Assembly (NCBI GenBank): GCA_030613055.1
Contig: JAUWMR010000023.1
Location: 1 to 59,233 of the forward strand
Length of the DNA: 59,233 bases
From: Desulfobacteraceae bacterium
Lineage (GTDB): Bacteria > Desulfobacterota > DSM-4660 > Desulfatiglandales > Desulfatiglandaceae
Direction: 5' to 3'
In this document: positions 44,571 through 53,640 of the stretch, one piece after another
Layout: each line of letters starts with the position of its first letter
Position numbering within the stretch: position 1 is the first letter of the stretch
Made by a program: the position numbers and the translations under genes
Notes under the pieces: model-generated
Told to the model about the DNA's origin: nothing
The model's database searches: none
Seen by the model: the letters and a program-made list of their open reading frames with translations, nothing else

Positions 44571-44633
44571 TCATTCCTCCGCAGGAGAGATGATAGACAG
44601 CTGGGGGCACGTATTAAAGAAGAAGCAAGACCC

Positions 44634-45236
44634 TCAAGCACCGGGGCTGTGTCCCGTTTTAATAGGGAGTTGATTTTCCTTCCAAAGGCTCCAGCCGTTT
44701 ACGAGGACGCGGACCTTCTCGTATCCTCTATAAAACAACTCCAGGGCCAAATCCTTGCTTAGTTCACAGTTTACCCCGTCACAGTAGATAATAATCAGGG
44801 AATCTTGCGGAATATCGGTCATTACTGCATCGAAATACTCCTCCACTGCCTCCCACGGGAGGTTGCGGGCACTCTGAATGTGGCCCTCCTGGTAGAGCTC
44901 AGGAGGACGGGCATCGAGGAACACCACCTTTTGGGAGAAAAAGCTCTCCCTGGCTTCCTCAAGAGAGATCACCATGCTCGTCCCGGACTCAAAGGTCAAT
45001 CGCGCTTCCGGAGACCAGTCGGCCACCAGGGGTAGCCGGTCGGAACGGATTTGATTGACCAGAACCCCAATAGTGACCGCTAAGAGGACAATCGCCCCCG
45101 CTTGCCAAAACATCCGGAACCCAATTCCTTCGAGTCCTGTTGATTCCATATATCTCTTCATATTTCTTGTCTCTCCTGGCAGATTTATGTATTGTTCTTC
45201 CGCACAGATCATTTCAACAAGCCAGCGTTTTTTCAT
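44634..45236 (-). CDS. Membrane-anchored rhodanese-domain protein
   Basis: 200 residues. A single membrane helix (AGAIVLLAVTIGVLVNQI) precedes a rhodanese domain with VVFLDARPPELYQEGHIQSA and a catalytic loop YCDGVNCELS containing two cysteines. The start at 45236 overlaps the upstream stop (ATGA) and follows AGAGGAGG; an internal ATG at 45161 with AGGAGAG is possible. It would move sulfane sulfur or reduce oxyanions. Neighbours are MauE, a small conserved protein and the ACR3 arsenite pump. Confidence 0.84.
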   Translation of the reverse strand: MKKRWLVEMICAEEQYINLPGETRNMKRYMESTGLEGIGFRMFWQAGAIVLLAVTIGVLVNQIRSDRLPLVADWSPEARLTFESGTSMVISLEEARESFFSQKVVFLDARPPELYQEGHIQSARNLPWEAVEEYFDAVMTDIPQDSLIIIYCDGVNCELSKDLALELFYRGYEKVRVLVNGWSLWKENQLPIKTGHSPGA

Positions 45237-45448
45237 GGGGCATTCCTCCTCTTAAACCCTTCTACCGGGTCTCCCCGGGTATCGAGGTGGGACTTGAGTC
45301 GATTTTGCTGTCCCCTGGTAATCTTGTTATATACTGCATGTGTGAGGAATTTAAGCGCCTCAGCCTCGTCCTCATCAATGATGATTCCTTCCAGCCTCAT
45401 TAACTCCTTCTCATCAAAGGCGATAGCGGTTTTTTTTATCTCTAACAT
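45233..45448 (-). CDS. Small conserved hypothetical protein of the arsenic/redox cluster
   Basis: 71 residues, acidic centre (GIIIDEDEAEALKFLTHAVY) and basic C-terminus. No known domain. Its stop overlaps the rhodanese start by 4 bp and it begins 21 bp after the ACR3 stop, so it is cotranscribed. An AGGAGG site lies upstream. Confidence 0.68.
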   Translation of the reverse strand: MLEIKKTAIAFDEKELMRLEGIIIDEDEAEALKFLTHAVYNKITRGQQNRLKSHLDTRGDPVEGFKRRNAP

Positions 45449-45469
45449 CTTCCCTCCTCCCCTAATTTA

Positions 45470-46669
45470 TCATAGCATCGGTCCCTTGCGGGAAAACCAG
45501 TGGGTGGTCTTCAGACATATCTTTACAAGCATGAGCATCACCGGAACTTCAATGAGCACTCCCACAACCGTGGCCAGGGCTGCCCCGGACGATAGCCCAA
45601 AGAGCATAACGGACGTTGCGATGGCTACTTCAAAGTGATTGGACGCCCCGATCATGGCTGATGGGGCCGCATCTTCATAATTAAGGCGGATCAATCTGGA
45701 CAGACCATACCCGATCCAAAAGATCAGGTTGGTCTGTATAAAGAGCGGGATAGCAATCCAGAGGATAGTAAGGGGGTTGGAGATAATGACATCCCCCTTA
45801 AAGGAGAATAAAAGCACCAGTGTGATTAGTAATGCAATTATAGTGATAGGGGTCAGGATATGGAGAAACTTTTCCTTGAACCAATCTTCACCCTTGGCTT
45901 GAATGATCATTTTTCTGGAAATATAGCCCGCAACAAGAGGAAGCGCCACATATATGCCTATGGAAAGCACCAGGGCCTGCCAGGGAACAGGGAGCCGGCC
46001 TACACCTAAGAGAAATCCACCTAAGGGGCCATAGAGAAAAAGCATGGCAAGAGAGTTAATAGCCACCATGATAAGCGTATGCCCGTCATTTCCCTTAGCC
46101 AGAAATCCCCATACAAGGACCATGGCCGTACAGGGAGCTATGCCTAAGAGGATGCAACCGGCAAGATAGCTCCGCCAGAGGGGCACCTCCAACACCTTAA
46201 TCCCATTGACCAAAACAACCTCCCCTACACCGTGGGTGGCCCCCACAGGGAGATCTAGACCCAGGGGCATCCTCACATAATCCACTGCCTCAGGACCAAT
46301 AAAGGCTAAAAACGCAGTCCCCAGAAAGAAGATGGAAATGGCATACATGGTGAATGGCTTGATGGCCCAGTTTATAATAAGGGTAAGACCCACCGGTTTC
46401 ACATTCTTTCCTGCCATGAGCACTTCCCCGAAATCGATCTTCACCATGATGGGATACATCATGAAGAAAAGGCAGATCGCGATGGGTATGGAGACAACGG
46501 GTGCTTCCCCCACATAAATAGCCAACCCGTCCAGATACTTTGCGACCCCGGGGGCCACTTTTCCCAGCGCAATGCCCGCCAAAATACAGAGGATCACCCA
46601 GACGGAAAGATACTTTTCGAAAAGGCTGAGACCTTTTGGCTCTTTTATTACACTCGCTTCAGTTGCCAT
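45470..46669 (-). CDS. acr3: ACR3-family arsenite efflux transporter
   Basis: 399 residues with about ten membrane helices. ACR3 landmarks: the cysteine in [20 protein letters not shown], the [16 protein letters not shown] loop, and the glutamate in [20 protein letters not shown]. It exports arsenite from the cytosol using the proton gradient. It sits in a cluster with ArsR and an ArsP-type permease but no arsenate reductase gene is present in the window. Confidence 0.95.
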   Translation of the reverse strand: MATEASVIKEPKGLSLFEKYLSVWVILCILAGIALGKVAPGVAKYLDGLAIYVGEAPVVSIPIAICLFFMMYPIMVKIDFGEVLMAGKNVKPVGLTLIINWAIKPFTMYAISIFFLGTAFLAFIGPEAVDYVRMPLGLDLPVGATHGVGEVVLVNGIKVLEVPLWRSYLAGCILLGIAPCTAMVLVWGFLAKGNDGHTLIMVAINSLAMLFLYGPLGGFLLGVGRLPVPWQALVLSIGIYVALPLVAGYISRKMIIQAKGEDWFKEKFLHILTPITIIALLITLVLLFSFKGDVIISNPLTILWIAIPLFIQTNLIFWIGYGLSRLIRLNYEDAAPSAMIGASNHFEVAIATSVMLFGLSSGAALATVVGVLIEVPVMLMLVKICLKTTHWFSRKGPML

Positions 46670-46904
46670 GATTTACCTCCCTTATGTCCAGATCCAGGTG
46701 GGCAATACAGTGCAGGGATTGAAAGCTCGAATTGTATTCCGGCTTGAAAATTTCTTTGGCATAGCTATTGAGTAACATGTTTGGTTCCTCTCTGGCCCCT
46801 AAGATTAATAAGGAGAAATCCGATTTGGCTCACTGTACCATTGGGAGAAATGGATTGATGATGAAATAGATTGCAAGCATTATGATCACAGCGCCGGCCC
46901 CCTT

Positions 46905-47543
46905 TCAAAACCAATTCCCGGCCCCTTGCCAGCGGCTGTTTTCCAAAACCCCTTTCACGGCGGCAGTGGAACTTCCGGCTACCACGATGGGGATGCAGTG
47001 GCCGATTGCAAAAAGCAGGATAAAAACGATCCCTGTGGCCACTTTCTGCTGGATGGTGATAATCGCAAGGATAGGGGCTATAAAACCGAAAGTACATGCT
47101 CCGGAAAGAACCCCATAAGCCAGTCCGATGATAAAAGCCCCAAAAAAACCGGTGAGCCTTAGGCGATATAAAAGGCTGCCGGACATGGAGCATTTTTCAA
47201 CGCCGAACATGCCAAGGGCCACCCAGACCAGGACCAATCCTACAAGAATCTGCCAGTAGTTCCCCACGTCCCCCAACATCCTGCCCAACAGGGCGCAAAT
47301 GATACCGATCAGGGCTATGGTGATAAAGAGGCCAATCGTAAAAGAGGCAGAATAGTAAACGGCCTCTTTGGGCTTCAAGACCTGTTGTTGACCGCCAACA
47401 TAGGCCACAATCAAAGGGATGGAAGCCAGATGACAGGGGCTGAAGATCACGCTGATCATGCCCCACAAAAAACAACCTAAGGCCGCAACAGTTGTGCCGC
47501 TTGCAATCCATTCATTTACGGTCAAAAAGAACGTTTCCAGCAT
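46905..47543 (-). CDS. CcdA/DsbD-type thiol-disulfide membrane protein, interrupted by an in-frame TGA
   Basis: 212 residues up to a TGA at 46907-46905. Membrane protein with the paired-cysteine helices of CcdA: VIFSPCHLASIPLIVAYVGG and GVLSGACTFGFIAPILA. Reading through the TGA gives KGAGAVIIMLAIYFIINPFL and a second stop at 46832-46830. That is the expected last helix, so the full protein would be 237 residues plus one decoded TGA. A C-to-T change of an Arg codon (CGA) would explain it. It passes electrons from cytosolic thioredoxin across the membrane to periplasmic thiols, fitting the thioredoxin genes next to it. Confidence 0.84.
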   Translation of the reverse strand: MLETFFLTVNEWIASGTTVAALGCFLWGMISVIFSPCHLASIPLIVAYVGGQQQVLKPKEAVYYSASFTIGLFITIALIGIICALLGRMLGDVGNYWQILVGLVLVWVALGMFGVEKCSMSGSLLYRLRLTGFFGAFIIGLAYGVLSGACTFGFIAPILAIITIQQKVATGIVFILLFAIGHCIPIVVAGSSTAAVKGVLENSRWQGAGNWF

Positions 47544-47624
47544 GTATATCTCCTTCTTAGTCTCATACGTTAGCTTCTGCTTGCTTTTATGTACCTTCCC
47601 ACTTTCGAATTATGTCATCATGGA

Positions 47625-48518
47625 TTAACTAACACCCATTTTCTTGAGCTGTTCCATAATCGCCTTTTTGCTCATGAATCCTTGATGACGGTGAACCTCT
47701 TTGCCGTTGGAATCAAAGAAGGTCACAGTGGGAATCATTCGTATTTTGTATTCCCTGGCAAGGTTCTGATATTTATAAACATCGATCACAAGGACCTCAG
47801 CCTTTCCTGAATGCTCCTTCTTGACTTCCTGAAGTATGGGCCTCATCTGGCGGCAAGGTATACAAGAATTCGACCCGAAATCGACCAGGGCAGGCCTGCC
47901 ACTTTTCAGGGCCTTTGAAAAATCTCCCTCTGTATTAGAGTCGGGCGGTTTGGCTGCAATCTTTTGTAAACCATCCTGGTTGATTTCAACACTGGCGCTT
48001 TTGCGGAGGTCTCCAATGAACTGCTCCAACTGTTCCTGTTGTTTTCCCTGCCGGATTATTTGCTCGATCATCGGAGCCACCTGTTCCAGTGGCCTTCCTT
48101 CCATTCGATCCTTGTACATTTCATAGAACGCCTCAACTTCTTGACGGCTGACAGCAGGGACGGAAGCAAATTTTTTCTCCAGAAACTCCTTAATCGCTGC
48201 TTCCTCAGAGGATGCGGAGTCTTCCGGACCTTCCTTTTCCCTGGCCGGTAGCAGACCCTGTTTTTTAGCTTCCTGCAAGATGAGTGTTCTCATGATCATT
48301 GTCTCAAGAAATTTGGCCGGATCTTCCTTGATGATTCCCCTGGTGGGTTCTTTGAGTTTGGCTATTTCCTGATTAAAGTGGTCAACCGTGATCTTCTCCC
48401 CGTTCACCGTAGCGAGGACCTGTCCTCCAGTCCCCCCGGGATAGAACAGGTATAAAAGGGAAGCTCCCGCGAGCAAAACAATTAGAATTACTCCAATGAT
48501 AATGCTTTTTCGTTTCAT
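47625..48518 (-). CDS. SurA-N-like domain fused to a periplasmic thioredoxin domain
   Basis: 297 residues. N-terminal membrane anchor (IIIGVILIVLLAGASLLYLF), then a SurA/PrsA N-terminal-type helical chaperone region (ATVNGEKITVDHFNQEIAKL), then from about residue 190 a thioredoxin with active site SNSCIPCRQMRPILQEV and the cis-Pro segment MIPTVTFFDSNG. Such a protein could receive electrons from the CcdA-like neighbour and reduce periplasmic targets. Same operon, gap of 81 bp to the CcdA-like gene. Confidence 0.85.
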   Translation of the reverse strand: MKRKSIIIGVILIVLLAGASLLYLFYPGGTGGQVLATVNGEKITVDHFNQEIAKLKEPTRGIIKEDPAKFLETMIMRTLILQEAKKQGLLPAREKEGPEDSASSEEAAIKEFLEKKFASVPAVSRQEVEAFYEMYKDRMEGRPLEQVAPMIEQIIRQGKQQEQLEQFIGDLRKSASVEINQDGLQKIAAKPPDSNTEGDFSKALKSGRPALVDFGSNSCIPCRQMRPILQEVKKEHSGKAEVLVIDVYKYQNLAREYKIRMIPTVTFFDSNGKEVHRHQGFMSKKAIMEQLKKMGVS

Positions 48519-48545
48519 ACTTCCTCCGTCTGATTCACTCTTGCA

Positions 48546-48779
48546 TTATTTCCCTATCCACGTCTTGATCTCATCCTTGTCCGGTATTTTGCCAACGCTC
48601 TTTACTTCGCCGTCAATCACCACTGCCGGTGTTCCAAACACCCCGTACCCGGCAATGTCCATGATATCGGTCACCTTTTCAATCTGGGCATCCACACCCA
48701 TCGCGGCAACCGCCTCCTTTACGTTTTTTTCGGTAGCCTGGCACTTTGGACATCCCGGCCCCAATACTTTGATTTCCAT
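48546..48779 (-). CDS. Small thioredoxin-fold redox protein (TM0996/MTH895 type)
   Basis: 77 residues with the active site GPGCPKCQATEKNVKEAV and the cis-Pro segment VFGTPAVVIDGEVKSVG. This small redox-disulfide family is commonly found next to ArsP-type permeases. Probably cytoplasmic. It lies between the permease and the SurA-thioredoxin gene on the same strand. Confidence 0.92.
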   Translation of the reverse strand: MEIKVLGPGCPKCQATEKNVKEAVAAMGVDAQIEKVTDIMDIAGYGVFGTPAVVIDGEVKSVGKIPDKDEIKTWIGK

Positions 48780-48901
48780 GATGTTGCTCCTTATGTGTTA
48801 GTTGAATGGTTGAGTAGTTGAGTGGTCAAATGGTTGAGTGGTTACACTGATGCCAGTTCTCCCAGCAACCCTTGAGTTTTGCCCTGGGCCTTGCGCCTCC
48901 C

Positions 48902-50074
48902 TTATCCTGCCATCCAGCCGTAACACATGCCAGCTATAGTGGACAAAATTACAATAATACCACTAAATGCAGCGGTTTTTTTGACGCCCAGGACGCTTCC
49001 AATAACAAGCATGTTGGGAAGTGAAAGGGCGGGACCGGCCAGAAGCAGGGAAAGGGCAGGTCCCTTGCCCATGCCTGCGCCAATCAGGCCCTGAAGGATG
49101 GGAACCTCTGTCAGTGTGGCAAAGTACATAAGTGCGCCCGAGACCGAAGCAAAAAGATTTGCCCAGAGGGAATTTCCTCCAACCAGGGTCTGGATATAAT
49201 GCTCCGGGATCAGGGCCGAATGCCCGGGTCTCCCTAACATGAAACCGGCTACCAGCACACCGGCCCCTAAGAGGGGAAAAATCTGCTTCATAAACCCCCA
49301 GGTGGATTGCACCCAGTTAACACACTCATCCTTTGTAAACCAGGCTTTGAGCATAATGCCTAACAGGATGAGCAGCGCCACCGTAATATACCATTTGGCG
49401 GCAAACACGCCCGGCCAGAGGCCAGTGGAACCGGCCGCCGGCCTTGCAAACGCCGCAAAGATCAGGATCAGGACCATGGTCAGCATGTAGAGGGCGTCCT
49501 GGAGCAGAGTACGGCCTTTGTTTTCTTCATCAGGAAGGTATATCTGTCCGGCAGTACGATCCGCATCATCCTTGCGGAAAAAAAAGGCCATTAGCAGCCC
49601 GGTGATAACCGCAAAAAGGACAGCGCCGATTGCCCTTGCCAGCCCAAGCTGCCACCCTAAAATCCTCGCAGTCAGGACAATGGCCAGAACATTAATGGCA
49701 GGTCCTGAATAAAGAAAGGCCGTGGCCGGGCCAATACCGGCGCCCCGTGTATATATTCCGGCAAACAATGGCAAAACCGTACAGGAGCAAACTGCCAGCA
49801 CTGTACCAGAGACAGAAGCTACAGAGTAAGACAGGATCTTATTGGCAGCGGCCCCGAAGTACTTGAGAACCGATGCCTGGGACACAAACACTGCAATGGC
49901 ACCGGCAATAAAAAATGCGGGTATTAGACATGTCAGCACGTGTTCCCTTGCATATTCCTGGAGCATCATAAACGCCTCAAGCCCGGATTGTCGTATGACG
50001 GTATTCCCCCAGGGAATATAGTAGCACGCGAGGAAAATGAGCACGATGAGCAGCAGCTTGGTTCGTTCTTTCAT
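48902..50074 (-). CDS. ArsP/DUF318-type permease
   Basis: 390 residues from ATG 50074; an ATG ten codons upstream gives an unlikely N-terminus. About ten membrane helices. The family cysteine motif is VLAVCSCTVLPLFAGIYTRG, with a matching GPAINVLAIVLTAR helix and the second-half ALMYFATLTEVPILQGLI. Members export trivalent organoarsenicals or other soft-metal or thiol compounds. It follows the ArsR gene. Confidence 0.87.
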   Translation of the reverse strand: MKERTKLLLIVLIFLACYYIPWGNTVIRQSGLEAFMMLQEYAREHVLTCLIPAFFIAGAIAVFVSQASVLKYFGAAANKILSYSVASVSGTVLAVCSCTVLPLFAGIYTRGAGIGPATAFLYSGPAINVLAIVLTARILGWQLGLARAIGAVLFAVITGLLMAFFFRKDDADRTAGQIYLPDEENKGRTLLQDALYMLTMVLILIFAAFARPAAGSTGLWPGVFAAKWYITVALLILLGIMLKAWFTKDECVNWVQSTWGFMKQIFPLLGAGVLVAGFMLGRPGHSALIPEHYIQTLVGGNSLWANLFASVSGALMYFATLTEVPILQGLIGAGMGKGPALSLLLAGPALSLPNMLVIGSVLGVKKTAAFSGIIVILSTIAGMCYGWMAG

Positions 50075-50430
50075 AAGAATTTTTCCATGTTCATAACTAT
50101 GCAAGATGCATAAATAGCTATATTTCTATTTAGCTATATATTGAAGGTCTCGTAAAAAGTCAAAATCACGTCACTCCCTCCCCGCATCAAGTGCGGGATA
50201 AACTACAGCGGGAGCCCATAATTATCTGAAATCACTGGATTCCTGCTTTCGCAGGAATGACAGACAAGGGAAAATCCGACTTTTTATAAGACCATCATAT
50301 TTTATGGTCCTACAAAAAGTCCGGATCCATGTATCTGTTGCCCATAACTAATTGAAATTACTATATATAAATTCTTCTTTTTGTGTATTTTGTGCCTTTT
50401 TGCGGCTATATCATATTTAAGGTAAAAAAA
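50075..50430. other. Intergenic region between the ArsP-type gene and arsR with palindromic repeats
   Basis: 356 bp. It contains AT-rich TAGCTATAT repeats at 50116-50145 (possible regulator site) and copy 2 of the TCATTCCCGC-type repeat at 50165-50262, which shares 26 identical bases with 21530-21555. No gene. Confidence 0.55.
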
Positions 50431-50775
50431 TTATTTCTTACATATATTTTCACGCAGGATGGTGGGAAGTTGTTCAATAAGATTCCCTATCTGCGGATCA
50501 TCCTCCAGCCAGTGTCTGAGATTTCCCAAAAGGCTGGCTACGTATGGGCTGTTGCCCCCGTCTGTGAGGTGGTAGTTTACCCAGGTACCATCTTTCCGGA
50601 ATGCTACGAATCCGGCGTCTTCAAGCAATTTGAGGTGCTTGGAAACAGTGGGCTGAGCTACCTGCAGCGCCTCCCGCATTTCACATACGCACATTGCCTT
50701 ATGTTGCAGCATCTTTATGATTTTTACCCGATTTGGATCAGATAGCGCTTTCATGACCTTAACAAAAGCTTTCAT
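50431..50775 (-). CDS. arsR: ArsR-family metalloregulator
   Basis: 114 residues, winged helix: KVMKALSDPNRVKIIKML, then CVCEMREALQVAQPTVSKHL with the C-V-C metal-binding pair characteristic of arsenic sensors, and LEDAGFVAFRKDGTWVNYHL. It should repress the arsenic/redox genes and release DNA when arsenite or antimonite binds. First gene of the minus-strand cluster; an AGGAG site is seen before the start. Confidence 0.94.
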   Translation of the reverse strand: MKAFVKVMKALSDPNRVKIIKMLQHKAMCVCEMREALQVAQPTVSKHLKLLEDAGFVAFRKDGTWVNYHLTDGGNSPYVASLLGNLRHWLEDDPQIGNLIEQLPTILRENICKK

Positions 50776-51080
50776 ACGGCACTCCTTTATATATATTCAG
50801 TTTTGGTAATATATATCCCTGTAACGTGCCTGTCAAGGTAGTCAGCTTATTCCCTCAAAAAAAGCTTTCGGCTTGCGGTTTCTTTTCACTTGACCCATAC
50901 CTGTTCTTTCCATATACTTCATTTCCGTTTGAATACAACATAGTGGAAGAGTTCAGTTTTTGGCAGTCAAGCCATGATGGGTCCAACTCCCTTTCAGGCC
51001 CCGTAATTACGTCAGGGAGACGGACTATTATTATTTTTTTGTTCGGCCGGTGTGCCGGGAATTCAGTCTGGAGGTAAAAT
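50776..51080. other. Divergent region between arsR and the thiolase gene
   Basis: 305 bp. The left part holds the ArsR operator (50789-50816). The rest has no gene; TCTGGAGGTAAAAT before ATG 51081 is a strong ribosome-binding site for the thiolase gene. Confidence 0.55.
50789..50816. promoter_or_regulatory. Palindromic operator of arsR
   Basis: ATATATATT (50789-50797), a 10-bp spacer, then AATATATAT (50808-50816): a perfect 9-bp inverted repeat starting 14 bp upstream of the arsR start. It fits an AT-rich ArsR-type site for autorepression. Confidence 0.7.
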
Positions 51081-52247
51081 ATGGGAAAGGTAGGAATTAT
51101 TGGTGTCGGCCAGAGCGCCTTTGTCCGGGGATATCCGGGCTCGATCAGGGAATTGGCCTTTGAGGGCTTTAAGGAGGGCATGCAGGATGCGCAAATAACC
51201 ACTAAGGATATTGATGCTTCCGTGATCTGTTCTGCCCCGGAGTATGACAAGCAAAGATCGCCCGCCGGCGTGTTTGCAGAGTATTTCGGTCTTACTCCCC
51301 AGCCCACTTTTTATGTGGAGACCCTGTGTTCTTCAAGCAGCATGGGTGTCAGATTAGCCTATTCACTCATCAAGGCAGGACTTCACGATGTTATAGCCGT
51401 TGTGGGTTTTCAAAAAATGTCGGAGATTTCCTCCGCGGAATCGCAGGAGAGGATGGGCAGGGGAGCTGATATCCAGTGGGAAAGTCCTTTTGGCACTATG
51501 ATGCCCGCCTATTACGCCATGTATGCCAGGGCGCATATGGCTAAATACGGGACCACGTCAGACGACCTGGCCCTAATCCGCGTAAAGGCGGCAACATACG
51601 GGCAGATAAATGAAAAGGCCGTTTACCGCAAGGCAGTGACCTTTGAGATGTTTTCTGATCCCGAAAGCCCGATGTCCAATCCTGTTGCAAGTCCCCTGCG
51701 CGTGGGAGATTGCTGCGCAAATGCAGACGGCAGCTCCTGTGTTATCGTGGCTAATGAGGAGAAGGCTAAGGCCCTTTGCAAGAAACCGGTGTGGATCCTC
51801 GGTTTAGGGGCGGCTTCCACCGCTGTAAACATGGCAGGAAGGGATATGTTTACGGGATTGACCGTAGGTGAACAGGCCGGTGAACAGGCATACAAGATGG
51901 CTGGTGTTACCGCGAAAGACATTGATGTGGCCGAGGTCCATGACTGCTTTACTATTGCCGAAATGATGGCATATGAAAACTTGGGTTTCGCAAAGCCTGG
52001 GGAAGGAAAGGAATTGATTAAGGGAAAAGAAACCTACAAAGAGGGAAGCATACCTGTTAATGTAGATGGTGGTCTGCTATCCAAGGGGCATCCCATTGGC
52101 GCGACAGGCGGATCACAAGTCAGGACCATCGTCCTTCAGCTCAGGGGTGAAGCTGGCGAGATGCAGGTCAAAGATCCGGAAATTGGGCTGGTCCACAATA
52201 TAGGCGGTGTGGGCCTTTACGGAAACGTCACCATATTAGGGAGGTGA
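51081..52247 (+). CDS. Thiolase-family acyltransferase (SCP-x/AcaB type)
   Basis: 388 residues. Active Cys83 in FYVETLCSSSSMGVRLAYSL, then HDCFTIAEMMAYE and GGLLSKGHPIGATGGSQVRT with the second cysteine region replaced by the non-canonical LVHNIGGVGLYGNV. These are the features of the SCP-x-like thiolases that pair with a DUF35 protein, as in archaeal acetoacetyl-CoA thiolase complexes and BbsAB. The substrate is not known. Five bases from the DUF35 gene. Confidence 0.9.
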   Translation: MGKVGIIGVGQSAFVRGYPGSIRELAFEGFKEGMQDAQITTKDIDASVICSAPEYDKQRSPAGVFAEYFGLTPQPTFYVETLCSSSSMGVRLAYSLIKAGLHDVIAVVGFQKMSEISSAESQERMGRGADIQWESPFGTMMPAYYAMYARAHMAKYGTTSDDLALIRVKAATYGQINEKAVYRKAVTFEMFSDPESPMSNPVASPLRVGDCCANADGSSCVIVANEEKAKALCKKPVWILGLGAASTAVNMAGRDMFTGLTVGEQAGEQAYKMAGVTAKDIDVAEVHDCFTIAEMMAYENLGFAKPGEGKELIKGKETYKEGSIPVNVDGGLLSKGHPIGATGGSQVRTIVLQLRGEAGEMQVKDPEIGLVHNIGGVGLYGNVTILGR

Positions 52248-52251
52248 AGGA

Positions 52252-52689
52252 ATGGGCAAGGAAAAGAAAAAAGTAGATGATCGATTCAAAAAATTCGGGA
52301 CGGTAACCTTTACCTCCATAACTAAAATCAATGACTTTATTGACAAACTGGAACAGGGCAAGATAATGGGCACCAAGTGTAAGGAATGTGGCCTTGTCTT
52401 TTTTCCGCCCAGGGCCGATTGCTATCAGTGCTTTAAAAGTGATATGGAATGGTTTGAAGTCACCGGCAAGGGGAAATTGATCAGCTTCAGCAAGCTTGAG
52501 TTTGCCCCTGTGGGTTTCGGGGATGATCTGCCATACGCCATTGCCCTTTTGGACTATGGTGATTACAAGGTCTTCGGCAGGATAGCCGGAGACGTACCAG
52601 AGGATGAGGTTGAAGTAGGCATGGAAATGGTAACGGTGAGTAACACATTGCCAAGCGGCCAGTTGAACTATGTCTTTCAAAAGGCGTAA
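52252..52689 (+). CDS. DUF35 OB-fold zinc-ribbon acyl-CoA-associated protein
   Basis: 145 residues. The zinc ribbon is CKECGLVFFPPRADCYQC, followed by the OB fold GKGKLISFSKLEFAPVGFGD and a Y-A-I-A-L-L-D-Y strand. DUF35 proteins bind the thiolase and help present the CoA thioester. The gene forms an operon with the thiolase and is followed by a strong terminator. Confidence 0.92.
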   Translation: MGKEKKKVDDRFKKFGTVTFTSITKINDFIDKLEQGKIMGTKCKECGLVFFPPRADCYQCFKSDMEWFEVTGKGKLISFSKLEFAPVGFGDDLPYAIALLDYGDYKVFGRIAGDVPEDEVEVGMEMVTVSNTLPSGQLNYVFQKA

Positions 52690-52699
52690 AAGGTTTTTT

Positions 52700-52732
52700 A
52701 AAAACCCTCGCCAAAAACGGCGGGGGTTTTTT
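52700..52732 (+). terminator. Rho-independent terminator of the thiolase/DUF35 operon
   Basis: AAAAACCCTCGCC, loop AAAAAC, GGCGGGGGTTTTTT: a 13-bp stem with one G-U pair and a run of T directly after the DUF35 stop. Confidence 0.93.
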
Positions 52733-52852
52733 ATTGTGGGGTTAAACTAATTGCGATACTTTAGATCTTTGAAAACCGTCCCTACATTCAAGATAGGTTT
52801 TTTCAAGGAGCTAAAGTGTTTCTTACTATGAATAAGGTGCCGGAGTAAGGCA

Positions 52853-53602
52853 TTGAGACGCTTTTTTGTTGAGGAAATAAATTCAAAGGGCGGGGCCTTA
52901 ACTATTACGGGTCCGGAGGCCAAACACATCACTAAGGTCCTGAGGATGGGTCCGGGCGACAGGTTCATCCTTATGGACAGCAGTGGTAGCCGTTATCAGG
53001 CGTTGATAGTATCTGCTGCTTCCGCTCATGTGTCGGTACTTATTGAAAAACATCTCCCCAAACCGCCTCCCTCTCCGGTTGAAATCACCCTCTGTCAGGC
53101 CCTTTTAAAATCCCGTCCAATGGATTACCTGATTCAGAAGACATCGGAATTGGGCATCAATTTTATTATTCCGTTTTCTTCCGAACGGACCGTTGTGAAG
53201 ATTCAGAAAAACAGGTATTCAAATAAAATTAAACACTGGATGGAGATAGCACGAAATTCAGCCAAACAGTCCGATAGAGACTCTCCGGCCAAGATATATG
53301 CCCCGTATACTTTCAAAGAATTAATTGCTGAATGCAAAGGTCAGGATGCTCTCAAGGTTGTTTTATGGGAGGAGGAACAGGCAGAGGACCTGAAGGGCCT
53401 GCTCAGGACATTTTCTCAGGTGAAGAAATATATCGGTATAGTAGGACCTGAAGGCGGGTTCGGGAGCGAAGAAATCGCTGCAACGAGGGAAGCTGGTTTT
53501 ATCCCTGTTTCGTTAGGGAACAGAATCCTGAGGGCCGAGACCGCGGCCATTGTCATGGTGGCTATCGTCCAGTATGAATGGGGAGACCTGAGTTTCAGGT
53601 AG
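52853..53602 (+). CDS. rsmE: 16S rRNA (uracil-1498-N3)-methyltransferase
   Basis: 249 residues, the usual length of RsmE. The PUA-like N-terminus has RRFFVEEINSKGGALTITGPEAKHITKVL-type residues (H-I-T-K-V-L-R). The SPOUT knot has IGIVGPEGGFGSEEI and VSLGNRILRAETAAIV. Start is TTG 52853, with GGAG upstream. It methylates U1498 in 16S rRNA. Follows the terminator and has its own unit. Confidence 0.95.
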   Translation: MRRFFVEEINSKGGALTITGPEAKHITKVLRMGPGDRFILMDSSGSRYQALIVSAASAHVSVLIEKHLPKPPPSPVEITLCQALLKSRPMDYLIQKTSELGINFIIPFSSERTVVKIQKNRYSNKIKHWMEIARNSAKQSDRDSPAKIYAPYTFKELIAECKGQDALKVVLWEEEQAEDLKGLLRTFSQVKKYIGIVGPEGGFGSEEIAATREAGFIPVSLGNRILRAETAAIVMVAIVQYEWGDLSFR

Positions 53603-53640
53603 CTGTTCACATGTTCAGGGCTCAGAGGTTCGGGGTTTAG

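Noticed and set aside
46765-47193. Overlapping minus-strand open frame over the CcdA-like gene's 3' end
   Set aside because: It is the shifted frame of the CcdA-like gene and encodes no recognisable domain; its presence does not explain the TGA.
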